Below, in pieces: positions 1 to 6,947 of a stretch of DNA of 36,558 nt (its first letter is position 1; each line of letters opens with the position of its first letter). Made by a program: the position numbers and the translations under genes. The stretch is from Rhizobium ecuadorense (GTDB taxonomy: Bacteria > Pseudomonadota > Alphaproteobacteria > Rhizobiales > Rhizobiaceae): NCBI RefSeq assembly GCF_001187535.1, contig NZ_LFIO01001255.1, forward strand, positions 1-36,558, written 5' to 3'. A model generated the notes under the pieces. The model was not told the DNA's origin, did not search any database, and saw only the letters and a list, made by a program, of their open reading frames with translations.

Positions 1-40
1 CAGAATGCTTCAATCTGACCAGAAGAGGCTTTAGTCTAAA

Positions 41-143
41 GCATGTCGCGCAAAAGTGTGCCGCGGTTTTGCGGCAACGACATGCGTGAAAACAAAGAGC
101 TAAAGCGCGTCGCATGAATCAAGTTTGACGTGACGCGCTTTAG
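41..143. repeat. Two-hairpin intergenic palindromic repeat
   Basis: Two inverted repeats lie side by side. The first pairs GCATGTCG (41-48) with CGACATGC (78-85), and inside it CGCAAAA with TTTTGCG. The second pairs CTAAAGCGCGTC (100-111) with GACGCGCTTTAG (132-143), a perfect 12-bp stem. I recognise this as a type of element common between Rhizobium genes; that is from memory, not a search. The right arm runs into the end of the dehydrogenase gene on the minus strand and supplies its TAA stop at 140-142. Confidence 0.7.
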
Positions 144-961
144 GACGCAGGACGCTTTCCGAAGCCGAACGTCTTGCGCAGGCTGCTGTCGACCGCGTTT
201 GCCGGCATAAACCTGCGCAGCCGGCTTAGAAGCGTCGCCTGGCCGCCGGCCGGTTGGCGCATTTTGTATGGGCCGTTGATTGCCGCCAATATCTTCTCCG
301 CGACTTTTACAGGCGACGGCGCGGTTTTGATCTGGGCTTGTACCGCCTTGATGGTCGCGTCCGCCTGCGCTGCGTAGACTCCCAAGGGCGCCTCGGTCTG
401 TGCCGCGTTTACATCGAGCTTGGTGTTGGTGAAGGTCGGTTCAACCAACACGACGCGCACGTTGAACTCGCGAACCTCATGATCCAGCGACTCCGACAAT
501 CCTTCGAGCGCATGCTTGCTGCTGGCATATATTCCCATGAACGGTGCCGGCAGGAAGCCGAGGACCGAGCTGATATTGATGATCAGCCCGCTGCGAGCGG
601 CGCGCATGGAAGGCAAGGCAGCGCGGATCATGCGCAAAGGGCCGAAAACATTGGCATCGAATACCGTGTGCGCTTCGGAAGTCGACGTGTTCTCGACAGG
701 GCCGACCAGCGAAACGCCGGCATTGTTGACCAGGATGTCGATCTTGCCTGCCTCGGACAGAACCCATTGAACAAAATTGGAGACCGAAGCGTCATCGGTC
801 ACGTCGACAGTTCCATAGCGCACGCCGGGAATGGCATTGACACGCGCGGGGTTGCGTACGCCCCCAAAGACCTGGAAGCCGTGTTGTACGAGAAGGCGGG
901 CTGACGCTTCACCTATTCCGGAGGATGCTCCGGTGATGACGACAACTCTGTTTGTGGACAT
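140..961 (-). CDS. Short-chain dehydrogenase/reductase (SDR)
   Basis: A 273-aa classical SDR: an NAD(P)(H)-dependent cytosolic oxidoreductase whose substrate cannot be named. Seen in the sequence: the dinucleotide motif TGASSGIG (residues 10-17), NNAG (79-82), a Ser at 131-132 and the catalytic YASSK (Tyr145, Lys149). The start at 961 is chosen because AAGGAG lies just upstream and the Rossmann fold begins at once; a longer frame to 1084 would add about 40 residues that do not look like protein. A 43-bp inverted repeat at 1078-1120, whose sequence recurs before the TetR gene at 2690, suggests control by that TetR protein. SDRs next to TetR or AraC regulators often act on small aldehydes or ketones, but this one is not assigned. 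Confidence 0.9.
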   Translation of the reverse strand: MSTNRVVVITGASSGIGEASARLLVQHGFQVFGGVRNPARVNAIPGVRYGTVDVTDDASVSNFVQWVLSEAGKIDILVNNAGVSLVGPVENTSTSEAHTVFDANVFGPLRMIRAALPSMRAARSGLIINISSVLGFLPAPFMGIYASSKHALEGLSESLDHEVREFNVRVVLVEPTFTNTKLDVNAAQTEAPLGVYAAQADATIKAVQAQIKTAPSPVKVAEKILAAINGPYKMRQPAGGQATLLSRLRRFMPANAVDSSLRKTFGFGKRPAS

Positions 962-1077
962 GCATGCTCCTTGGCTTTTGGCGCGAGTGGTTGATGACGT
1001 GCTTCGATAGAAGGTCGGAACTTTTAACCCCGTCGCCAAAGGACAGCTTTTCAGAACCTGGCACCAAAGCACGTAAG

Positions 1078-1120
1078 ATTTCAATCGACATCTATAATCG
1101 CTTTAGATGTCAATCGAAAT
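1078..1120 (-). promoter_or_regulatory. Operator-like inverted repeat upstream of the SDR gene
   Basis: The left arm (1078-1094) and right arm (1104-1120) are 17 bp each and match at 15 of 17 positions around a 9-bp centre. Each arm contains a version of ATTTCRAWYGACATC. The same 15-mer occurs at 2660-2674, directly before the TetR gene. The minus-strand reading contains TTGACA, but I cannot place a -10 box at proper spacing. Confidence 0.65.
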
Positions 1121-1252
1121 ATAAAATCAAGCACTTTTTGCTTTTGCGGCGATTTTTTCCGATGATCGCGCCTCCAAAACGCGCCGGGGCATGGCGCCGA
1201 GCTCGAAGGCCCGCCAACGTTGCGGCGGGGAGCAGCATGAGCCTCACGGCTT

Positions 1253-1999
1253 TCAGGATTTCGGAGCGGCAGTCCCCGCTCGGTTTCGAGCGACCATGTC
1301 GTCATGGGTCAGGCTCGTGCCTGCCGCGAAGAATTCCTGGATCAGGGCGTCGCGATTATCCGCTGCGCGGGATCGATCCGCCGATTGCAGCGCCTCTTTC
1401 AGCTCATTTGCTGCAAGCTCGGTGCAATAGGCGGGGGTGCCGGGCTGCTGACGCCAGGACGCTGCCAGCCCTCCAGCATCCAGCGCATCGAAACCGATGG
1501 CCTCGACCAGCTCTATGGCAATCGCCTTTGCTTCCGGAACATCGCCTGCAACCGGAATGGCGATGCGTCCATCCGCGCCCTCGGGCTGGCCCTTCGCCGC
1601 CAGCGTCGCCGCCAATACGGCGTTCCAAGCCTTGACAACGGGTCTGCCGATTTGACTGCCGACCCAAACGCTTTCGGGCATGCCGCCATCGACGTCGGCG
1701 ATCGCACCGTCGCGAAACGGATAATAGTTTGACGTATCGATCACCACGACCTCTTCAGGCACGTCATTGAAGAGCCCAGAGAGATCGCGATAGTTTGCGA
1801 ACGGGATCGAAAGTACGACCACCTCGACACCCCGCACGGCCTCTTCCTTCGAAACGGCAGCCGCTCCGATATCGCCGGCAAGCGCGCGGATGGTGTCGGG
1901 ACCCTTCGAATTGGCAAGCTTGACCGCATGGCCGCCTGCAGCGAGTTTTCTCGCCAGCGTCGCACCGATATTTCCGGCGCCGATGATTCCGATCTTCAT
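1253..1999 (-). CDS. NAD(P)-binding reductase of the NpdG/F420-reductase-like family
   Basis: 248 aa. The N-terminus is a Rossmann fold with GAGNIG at residues 7-12, followed by the pattern seen in 'NADPH-dependent F420 reductase-like' and STEAP-like proteins. The family name does not imply use of F420, which rhizobia are not known to make; an NADP(H)-dependent redox role is the safest reading. AAAGGA precedes the ATG. The gene starts 36 bp after the MarR gene on the same strand, so the two are probably co-transcribed and this protein is a likely target of that repressor. The physiological substrate is unknown. Confidence 0.75.
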   Translation of the reverse strand: MKIGIIGAGNIGATLARKLAAGGHAVKLANSKGPDTIRALAGDIGAAAVSKEEAVRGVEVVVLSIPFANYRDLSGLFNDVPEEVVVIDTSNYYPFRDGAIADVDGGMPESVWVGSQIGRPVVKAWNAVLAATLAAKGQPEGADGRIAIPVAGDVPEAKAIAIELVEAIGFDALDAGGLAASWRQQPGTPAYCTELAANELKEALQSADRSRAADNRDALIQEFFAAGTSLTHDDMVARNRAGTAAPKS

Positions 2000-2035
2000 G
2001 GGATGTCCTTTCTCTGATGTGGAAGTGAGCCCGGC

Positions 2036-2479
2036 TCAATCGCGGGCTGGAAGGGCGAATGCGTGTAACGTATCGCGCAGATCGGCCAGCCCCTCGTCCG
2101 TGAGCTGGCAGGCGGTTTTGATCTTGTCAGTGACGGCCCAAAGCGCCTCGCGCAGGGATTCAGCGGCTTCGGTCAGATGGATGAGCACCCGCCGCTCGTC
2201 GTCGCGATCGCGCGTCCGGGTCACCATGCCGGCCGATTCCAGGCGCTTCAGCAGCGGCGTGATCGTTCCGGTGTCCATATCGAGCTTTAAACCCAGCTCT
2301 CCAACGGCGCGGGGCGTTCCGCCATAAAGTTCGAGCATCACCAGATATTGCGGAAACGTCAGGCCGAGCGGCTGCAAAAATGGCTTGTGAAGGCGCGCCA
2401 TCCGATTGGCTGCGCCATAGAGCGCAAACGAAAGTTGGGTGCCGACCGCCCGGCGGGATGCGATCTCGTTGTTTGACAT
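2036..2479 (-). CDS. MarR-family transcriptional repressor
   Basis: 147 aa, the usual size for MarR. A winged helix-turn-helix is visible in the middle (QYLVMLELYGG, then GELGLKLDMDTGTITPLLKRL), with a basic wing carrying DRDDERRV at roughly residues 90-100. Such proteins dimerise and bind palindromes, releasing them on contact with phenolics or oxidants; the sequence does not reveal the ligand. The start at 2479 is preferred over an upstream TTG or ATG frame because the upstream codons lie inside a nested inverted repeat (2486-2518) that looks like the autoregulatory operator. It heads an operon with the reductase at 1253-1999 and is divergent from the TetR gene. Confidence 0.88.
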   Translation of the reverse strand: MSNNEIASRRAVGTQLSFALYGAANRMARLHKPFLQPLGLTFPQYLVMLELYGGTPRAVGELGLKLDMDTGTITPLLKRLESAGMVTRTRDRDDERRVLIHLTEAAESLREALWAVTDKIKTACQLTDEGLADLRDTLHAFALPARD

Positions 2480-2485
2480 GGCTTC

Positions 2486-2518
2486 ATCTAGTGTGCTTTT
2501 ATCTAGCGCACTAGATAA
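2486..2518. promoter_or_regulatory. Nested palindromes, probable MarR operator
   Basis: At 2499-2518, TTATCTAG and CTAGATAA form perfect 8-bp arms around 4 bp. A second, wider repeat pairs ATCTAGTGTGC (2486-2496) with GCGCACTAGAT (2506-2516), 10 of 11 matching. The block lies 7-39 bp upstream of the marR start codon, where a bound repressor would block its transcription. AT-rich palindromes of this size are typical MarR sites; binding is inferred. Confidence 0.7.
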
Positions 2519-2623
2519 TGGCTCTGTCGGAGAGATCAAGGTCGACAGCGTTGAATTTGGTGCCTCTCGCATTCAGGGGTGTCTAGCAGTTCATGTGAGT
2601 AACCTATGAACGGACGCGCCATT

Positions 2624-2682
2624 CAATTAGATTGCAGACAAACTCTAATTGTGATATAGATTTCAAATGACATCCAATTGGA
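2624..2682. promoter_or_regulatory. TetR promoter region with operator candidates
   Basis: Three elements sit before the TetR gene. CAATTAGA (2624-2631) and TCTAATTG (2644-2651) form perfect arms with a 12-bp spacer. A 15-mer at 2660-2674 repeats the arm of the inverted repeat upstream of the SDR gene with two mismatches. TCCAATTGGA (2673-2682) is a perfect 10-bp palindrome overlapping the ribosome binding site. Autoregulation by the TetR protein is the simplest explanation. Confidence 0.55.
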
Positions 2683-2689
2683 GATCGCA

Positions 2690-3277
2690 ATGAGAGTCAG
2701 TCGCGCTCAGGCCGAGGCCAATCGTGAAACGGTGATCAATGTCGCAAGCCGGCTCTTCCGGGAGCATGGCTTTGACGGCATCGGCCTGAAGGACCTGATG
2801 AAAGGAGCCGGCCTCACCCAAGGCGGGTTCTACAAGCAGTTCGAATCGAAGGATGACCTTGTGGCGCTGGCATCCGGGCGGGCGATGGAGAGCGCCATTC
2901 GCAGGTGGTCGAGGGTTGCCGCCGGAAGCGCCGATCCGCTTGAAGCGGTTGTCGGCATGTATCTGTCGACCGGGCACCAGGGAGAAAAAGGTGATGGCTG
3001 CCCCTTGGCAGCACTTGGGTCCGATGCGGCGCGCCAGAGTGCAGAGGTGCGGGCTCCATTCCAGAACGGCATCGAGGCGCATCTTCAGGTTCTCGACGAA
3101 TTGATCCCGGCATCGGACGGCGCGAAACCCTATGACAAAGCCATGGTCGTCCTGTCCCTCATGGTGGGTGCCGTCACCATCTCTCGCATCATGACCGATC
3201 AGGGCATGTCGGAACGACTGCTCGAAGCGGCGACTGATGCCGTCAAGCGCATCGCGGGCGACACAGCGGAGGAATAA
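2690..3277 (+). CDS. TetR/AcrR-family transcriptional repressor
   Basis: 195 aa. The N-terminal DNA-binding domain is clear: a helix ending in INVASRLFREHGFDGIG, then LKDLMKGAGLTQGGFYKQF, the TetR helix-turn-helix at about residues 27-50. The rest is a helical ligand-binding domain of the type found in repressors sensing small electrophiles or drugs; the ligand is unknown. The ATG at 2690 has GGAG 6 bp upstream; an alternative TTG at 2678 lies within the operator and is less likely. A shared 15-mer links this promoter to that of the SDR gene at 140-961, so the SDR is the best candidate target besides autoregulation. Confidence 0.88.
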   Translation: MRVSRAQAEANRETVINVASRLFREHGFDGIGLKDLMKGAGLTQGGFYKQFESKDDLVALASGRAMESAIRRWSRVAAGSADPLEAVVGMYLSTGHQGEKGDGCPLAALGSDAARQSAEVRAPFQNGIEAHLQVLDELIPASDGAKPYDKAMVVLSLMVGAVTISRIMTDQGMSERLLEAATDAVKRIAGDTAEE

Positions 3278-3364
3278 GATCCCGGCTCTGCACCGTCATT
3301 GCCGAAAAGGATCAGCGCAGGCGAATGGCCTCACCGCTCCTCACCCGCGAATTCAGAGGCCCTC

Positions 3365-4375
3365 ATGATCCATAACGCCGCACTCGCTCCACGATGGGCC
3401 GGCGCAGACTTCGACGGAATGCTGGAGACGTTCCTCGGACCTGCCCACTTCGACGCATCGCCGGTTCATAGCGCGAAAGGCTTTCGTTGGTCGGCGGATG
3501 CACGGTCTCACGGTGCGGTGACGGTTGCCGATCTCGCATGCAATGGAGAGTGGAACCTTTCGGCCACCGCAGAGACGCCGGAATGGCTCACCATTCATGT
3601 GCCGCGCGAGGGTTTCTCCGGCATGACGCGACGGCAGATCACGACAACAGCGTCGCCGGGCCAGATGCTGCTTGGCCAAAGCCACGAGGCGGATCACTTC
3701 CTCGTGCGGGGAGCGCTGCATCGATCGCAAAAACTCTTTCTCGATTGGGAGCAGATTCGCCGGACCTTCAGGCAGTTGTTCGAAGCCCCGCTTGTCGGAT
3801 CGCTGGACCTGTCACCCGTCATTGATGGATCAACTCCCTCAGGACATCTCGTCAAGAACCTCGTCGAGACGATGATCTCCGGCATGCTCGGAGACGGCAT
3901 CTTACTGCAGTCGCCGATAGCGATGACCAACCTCCCCCAGGCGCTCGCCGAATTGCTGATCAGATCGGTGCCGCATCGCTACTCTCAGCGTCTGGAGCAG
4001 GCAGCATTTACACCCGCTCCCCGGCACATTCGCCGGGCTATCGATTTCATGCACGCCAATATTGCTGAGCCGATCACCATCGCGATGATCGCTCAATCCG
4101 CCAACGTTTCGGTTCGCGCCTTGGAAACCGGCTTCCGGACTTTCAAAGGGGCGACACCGGGCAGCTACCTGAGAACTCTAAGGTTACGCGCCGCCAGAAA
4201 AGACCTGCTGGATCGGTCGAACCTGCAGAGCATCAGGGATATCTGTCTGAAATGGGGATTCGTCCACGCCGGCCGCTTTTCTGTACTGTACGGGTCGGTT
4301 TACGGGGAAAGTCCTCGGGAAACCCGCAGGCGAAAATCGGAGGTCGTCTCACCTCGGCAGACGGCAGCCTTTTGA
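3365..4375 (+). CDS. AraC-family transcriptional regulator
   Basis: 336 aa. The C-terminal third (about residues 219-325) is a two-helix-turn-helix AraC domain: first helix pair in ITIAMIAQSANVSVRALETG, second ending in a variant of the family signature (ICLKWGFVHAGRFSVLYG, then GESPRETRRR). The N-terminal 200 residues resemble the cupin-like 'AraC-binding-like' domain that senses the effector. GAGG lies 5 bp before the ATG at 3365. An upstream TTG frame from 3299 would add 22 residues without supporting features. It is in the same direction as the TetR gene, 87 bp after it. The target genes are not evident, and the effector is unknown. Confidence 0.85.
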   Translation: MIHNAALAPRWAGADFDGMLETFLGPAHFDASPVHSAKGFRWSADARSHGAVTVADLACNGEWNLSATAETPEWLTIHVPREGFSGMTRRQITTTASPGQMLLGQSHEADHFLVRGALHRSQKLFLDWEQIRRTFRQLFEAPLVGSLDLSPVIDGSTPSGHLVKNLVETMISGMLGDGILLQSPIAMTNLPQALAELLIRSVPHRYSQRLEQAAFTPAPRHIRRAIDFMHANIAEPITIAMIAQSANVSVRALETGFRTFKGATPGSYLRTLRLRAARKDLLDRSNLQSIRDICLKWGFVHAGRFSVLYGSVYGESPRETRRRKSEVVSPRQTAAF

Positions 4376-4407
4376 CTTTGCAGGGATAGCTCAAGTTATC
4401 CGCCGCG

Positions 4408-4533
4408 TTAGACCGTAGACTCATAAGCACGGAGCCATAGTCGCATTGAGGCGAGTTGAACCATCGCGAGGAAGTTCTCGGCCAGCTTGTCCTAGCGGGT
4501 GGCGATGCGGCGAAAGTGCTTGAGCTTGGAGGG
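4408..4533 (-). pseudogene. C-terminal remnant of an IS5-family transposase
   Basis: Reading the minus strand from 4533 to the TAA at 4408-4410 gives about 41 codons ending in LAENFLAMVQLASMRLWL followed by RAYESTV. This is the characteristic tail of IS5/IS427-group transposases as I know them. A TAG at 4492-4494 replaces the usual Tyr of the RIATRYDKLAEN segment, so the piece cannot be translated through. The remainder of the element is missing and its boundary near 4534 abuts the next gene's stop codon. No clear terminal inverted repeats were found. This is a scar of an old insertion or deletion. Confidence 0.8.
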
Positions 4534-4535
4534 GC

Positions 4536-4955
4536 TTAAGTAAGCAGTTCATGAACCGCCGGGATGAATGCGTCACCGAATGCAGCTTTAGCTCGGTAAG
4601 TTAGGTCGAGCAGTTCCACGGGTAAATCCTCGCGACTAAGCCGAACAGTAGGCGAGCACATGAGTTCATACGATTGCAGGGCGCGGGCGCTAGTTCGATG
4701 GACATCTGTCCAGTCATACACGAAAAGACCGCGCCGACTCAGTTCAGCGAAACTTGTCGGATCGGGTAGCTGGGCCTTCAGCAAAGCCTCTCCAATGACA
4801 GGCAGGCTGAGAAGTGCTTCCTCGATCGCAATGCAATTAGAGAGCGCGAGAACTGCTGTCGGGATCGGCCCTTTACCCGCAGTGACCATAGCGGCCAGCT
4901 GCCCTGCTGAATCGGAAGCCAACCACACAACATCAATTTGATCGGGATAGTCCAT
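4536..4955 (-). CDS. Hypothetical 139-aa protein beside the IS scar
   Basis: I do not recognise the family. The protein is acidic to neutral, soluble, without signal peptide or membrane helix. It opens MDYPDQIDVVWLASDSAG, has a segment on GKGPIPTAVLALSN, and a helical C-terminus. The overall look (compact, acidic, about 140 aa, next to a mobile-element scar) recalls orphan immunity-type proteins, but that is only an impression. No good Shine-Dalgarno is visible; GGCGG sits too close to the ATG. GC content is lower than in the neighbouring operon, consistent with accessory DNA. It could be a remnant of a larger transferred unit. Confidence 0.55.
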   Translation of the reverse strand: MDYPDQIDVVWLASDSAGQLAAMVTAGKGPIPTAVLALSNCIAIEEALLSLPVIGEALLKAQLPDPTSFAELSRRGLFVYDWTDVHRTSARALQSYELMCSPTVRLSREDLPVELLDLTYRAKAAFGDAFIPAVHELLT

Positions 4956-5073
4956 CCGCCGAACGTAACTGAGGAAACGCCCCCTTTCCAGTACCGCTAC
5001 TCATTTATGGGTTCACGGCTAATCCGAAACCGGCTGCGCCGACATCCTCCAGCCGGCACAGCGGCCGGCTCAC

Positions 5074-5096
5074 TGGCGGCAGCGCAGATGCCGCCA
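5074..5096. other. Perfect 8-bp inverted repeat upstream of the dmm promoter
   Basis: TGGCGGCA (5074-5081) pairs with TGCCGCCA (5089-5096) around a 7-base loop, followed by AAAGTTTT. Another shorter stem (AGCCGG/CCGGCT) lies at about 5051-5070. The pair may insulate the operon from upstream transcription as weak terminators, or be a repeat; there is no strong T-run. Confidence 0.4.
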
Positions 5097-5126
5097 AAGT
5101 TTTGCGGAAATGCACATCGGATGGGC

Positions 5127-5155
5127 TTGCCACGACGCAAAAGACTTATATAGTC
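5127..5155 (+). promoter_or_regulatory. Predicted promoter of the dmm operon with a GACT...AGTC dyad
   Basis: TTGCCA (5127-5132) and TATAGT (5149-5154) are separated by 16 bp, about 40 bp before the first start codon. The -10 region lies inside the dyad GACT-TATAT-AGTC (5143-5155). A second small dyad, TTCC-N5-GGAA, follows at about 5168-5180. Both could bind a regulator; none is encoded immediately adjacent. Confidence 0.5.
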
Positions 5156-5196
5156 AAGAAATAAATATTCCGTACAGGAAATAAGAGGGAACGAAA

Positions 5197-6330
5197 ATGG
5201 CTTTATCATGGCGTTTCTCCACCTTAGCGGATCGGCACCGCGCTCTTGGCTCGAAGCTCGAGGACTGGAGCGGCATGGGGACCGCCTGGACCTATGAGAA
5301 GGACATGTCGGAAGAACATGTCGCGGTTCGCACCAAGGCCGGCCTCATGGATGTCTCCGGCCTGAAGAAAGTACATCTGGTCGGCCCGCACGCCATCGCC
5401 GTGCTCGATTACATCACCACCCGCGACATGACGAAGATCTATCCCGGCCGTTCGGTCTATGCGGCCATGCTGAACGACCGCGGCCATTTCACCGATGATT
5501 GCATCGTCTATCGCACCGGCCCGAATTCCTGGATGCTGGTGCATGGCTCCGGCTCCGGCCACGAGGAGGTCGTCAGGCAGGCGGCAGGCCGAAATTGCGC
5601 CGTGCTCTTCGACGACGATCTGCATGACCTGTCGCTGCAGGGTCCGCTGGCGGTCGACTATCTCGCCAAATATGTGCCCGGCATCCGCGATCTCAAATAT
5701 TTCCACCACATGCAGACGACGCTGTTCGGCGCGCCGGTGATGATTTCGCGCACCGGCTATACCGGCGAGCGCGGCTACGAAATCTTCGTGCGCGGCCAGG
5801 ATGCCGTCATGGTCTGGGACCGGATCGTCGAGGAAGGCAGGGACATGGGCATCATCCCCTGCTGCTTCTCGGTGCTCGACATGCTGCGCGTCGAAAGCTA
5901 CCTGCTGTTTTACCCCTATGACAATTCGCAGATGTATCCCTTCGCCGATCAGCCGCCCGGCGACAGCCTCTGGGAGCTCGGTCTCGATTTCACCGTCAGC
6001 CCCGGCAAGACCGGCTTTCGCGGCGCGGAGGAACATGCCCGCCTGAAAGGCAAGGAGCGCTTCAAGATCTTCGGCATGCTGATCGATGCCGACGGGCCGG
6101 CCGATCTCGGCGACGAGGTCTTTGCCGACGGCAGAAAGGTCGGCGTCATTACCTGCCCGAGCTATTCGTCGCTGACGAAGAAATCCATGGCGATCGCCCG
6201 TCTCGACGTTGACAAGGCGGCGCATGGGACGAAACTCGAGGTCCGCGGCAAGACCGTGAAGGCAAGCGCCACCGCCCACACGCTTCCCTTCGACGACCCG
6301 GAGAAGAAGAAGAGGACTGCCGTAGGTTAA
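5197..6330 (+). CDS. GcvT-like tetrahydrofolate-binding subunit of the N-demethylase (DmmD type)
   Basis: 377 aa, a full-length aminomethyltransferase (GcvT) fold: DVSGLKKVHLVGP near residue 50, LSLQGPLAVDYL near 145, and the folate-site signature SRTGYTGERGYEIF near 185-200. It is not glycine-cleavage GcvT: it is the first gene of an operon with a haem N-demethylase rather than gcvH/gcvP. In the haem-dependent oxidative N-demethylase known from Pseudomonas mendocina a THF-binding subunit captures the formaldehyde released, and in Ruegeria a dmmD gene is needed for growth on methylated amines; this protein fits that role. AGAGGG precedes the ATG. It is followed 11 bp later by the next subunit. 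Letter assignment follows the dmmDABC order and is moderate. Confidence 0.82.
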   Translation: MALSWRFSTLADRHRALGSKLEDWSGMGTAWTYEKDMSEEHVAVRTKAGLMDVSGLKKVHLVGPHAIAVLDYITTRDMTKIYPGRSVYAAMLNDRGHFTDDCIVYRTGPNSWMLVHGSGSGHEEVVRQAAGRNCAVLFDDDLHDLSLQGPLAVDYLAKYVPGIRDLKYFHHMQTTLFGAPVMISRTGYTGERGYEIFVRGQDAVMVWDRIVEEGRDMGIIPCCFSVLDMLRVESYLLFYPYDNSQMYPFADQPPGDSLWELGLDFTVSPGKTGFRGAEEHARLKGKERFKIFGMLIDADGPADLGDEVFADGRKVGVITCPSYSSLTKKSMAIARLDVDKAAHGTKLEVRGKTVKASATAHTLPFDDPEKKKRTAVG

Positions 6331-6341
6331 GGAGCACGCGA

Positions 6342-6947
6342 ATGCTCGTTGCAGGCATCAAGAGCCGACCAGTCTACACGGGCCTCATCATCCAGCCGCG
6401 CGCCCGGCGGCACATTTTCGCAGTCGAAGGGGAGGGCGCCAAGGCTCTCCTCGATCAACGCCCGGCGCTTGACGAAACGATCCTTTCCCGCAGCGAAATC
6501 CTCTATGTCGCCCGCGGCTCGCAAGGGTCCGGCCTGGACGAGGCACTGCGCCAGCTCGGCGCCGACATGTTCTTCACCGCCCCGACGATCGCGACATTGC
6601 TATTCCGGTTGAAGGGATCGCTCGCCACCGCCCATATGGGCACACGGCTTTATATATCGGGGACCGAAGGCTTCATCGGCCAGGCGATGCTGCTGGCGCT
6701 CGCCTACGGCATGGACCACGCCTCCGTCATCACCGAGCACCGCGGGTCGCTCGCCCGGCGCGTGCAATGCGTCCATTGCAAGGGCATCACCGACGACGTC
6801 ACCGCCAGCCCCTTTTCCTGCAGCCATTGCGGGCTGACGCTTCTGGTGCGCGATCATTATTCGCGCCGGCTCGCCGCCTTCCAGGGTGTCAATATCGATG
6901 CGGAAGAACCCGGCAGCGCGCCTGACCCCGAGGAGTTGTTCCTTTGA
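6342..6947 (+). CDS. Dimethylamine monooxygenase small subunit, zinc-ribbon type (DmmA family)
   Basis: 201 aa. The N-terminal 135 residues form an alpha/beta domain with no obvious catalytic motif. The C-terminus carries four cysteines in two CxxC pairs (143/146 and 160/163), a zinc-ribbon or rubredoxin-like knuckle, then an acidic tail. This matches the small subunit annotated as DmmA in dimethylamine monooxygenase clusters; it may bridge the reductase and haem subunits, which is inference. AAGGAG stands upstream of the ATG. The stop overlaps the next gene's start by 4 bases, which implies translational coupling and fixed stoichiometry. Confidence 0.8.
   Translation: MLVAGIKSRPVYTGLIIQPRARRHIFAVEGEGAKALLDQRPALDETILSRSEILYVARGSQGSGLDEALRQLGADMFFTAPTIATLLFRLKGSLATAHMGTRLYISGTEGFIGQAMLLALAYGMDHASVITEHRGSLARRVQCVHCKGITDDVTASPFSCSHCGLTLLVRDHYSRRLAAFQGVNIDAEEPGSAPDPEELFL

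Noticed and set aside
1253..1999. A true F420-dependent enzyme
   Set aside because: The family name alone suggests F420; no F420 biosynthesis is expected in rhizobia and nothing in the window supports it.
5074..5096. A riboswitch in the dmm leader
   Set aside because: The stem lies upstream of the predicted promoter, so it would not be in the operon's mRNA.
4938..5153. A 71-codon frame upstream of the dmm operon
   Set aside because: It overlaps hairpins and the promoter, has no ribosome site, and its sequence lacks protein-like character.
5197..6330. Glycine-cleavage T protein (gcvT)
   Set aside because: No gcvH or gcvP nearby, and the gene leads an operon of N-demethylase subunits, so a GcvT-like folate subunit is the better call.
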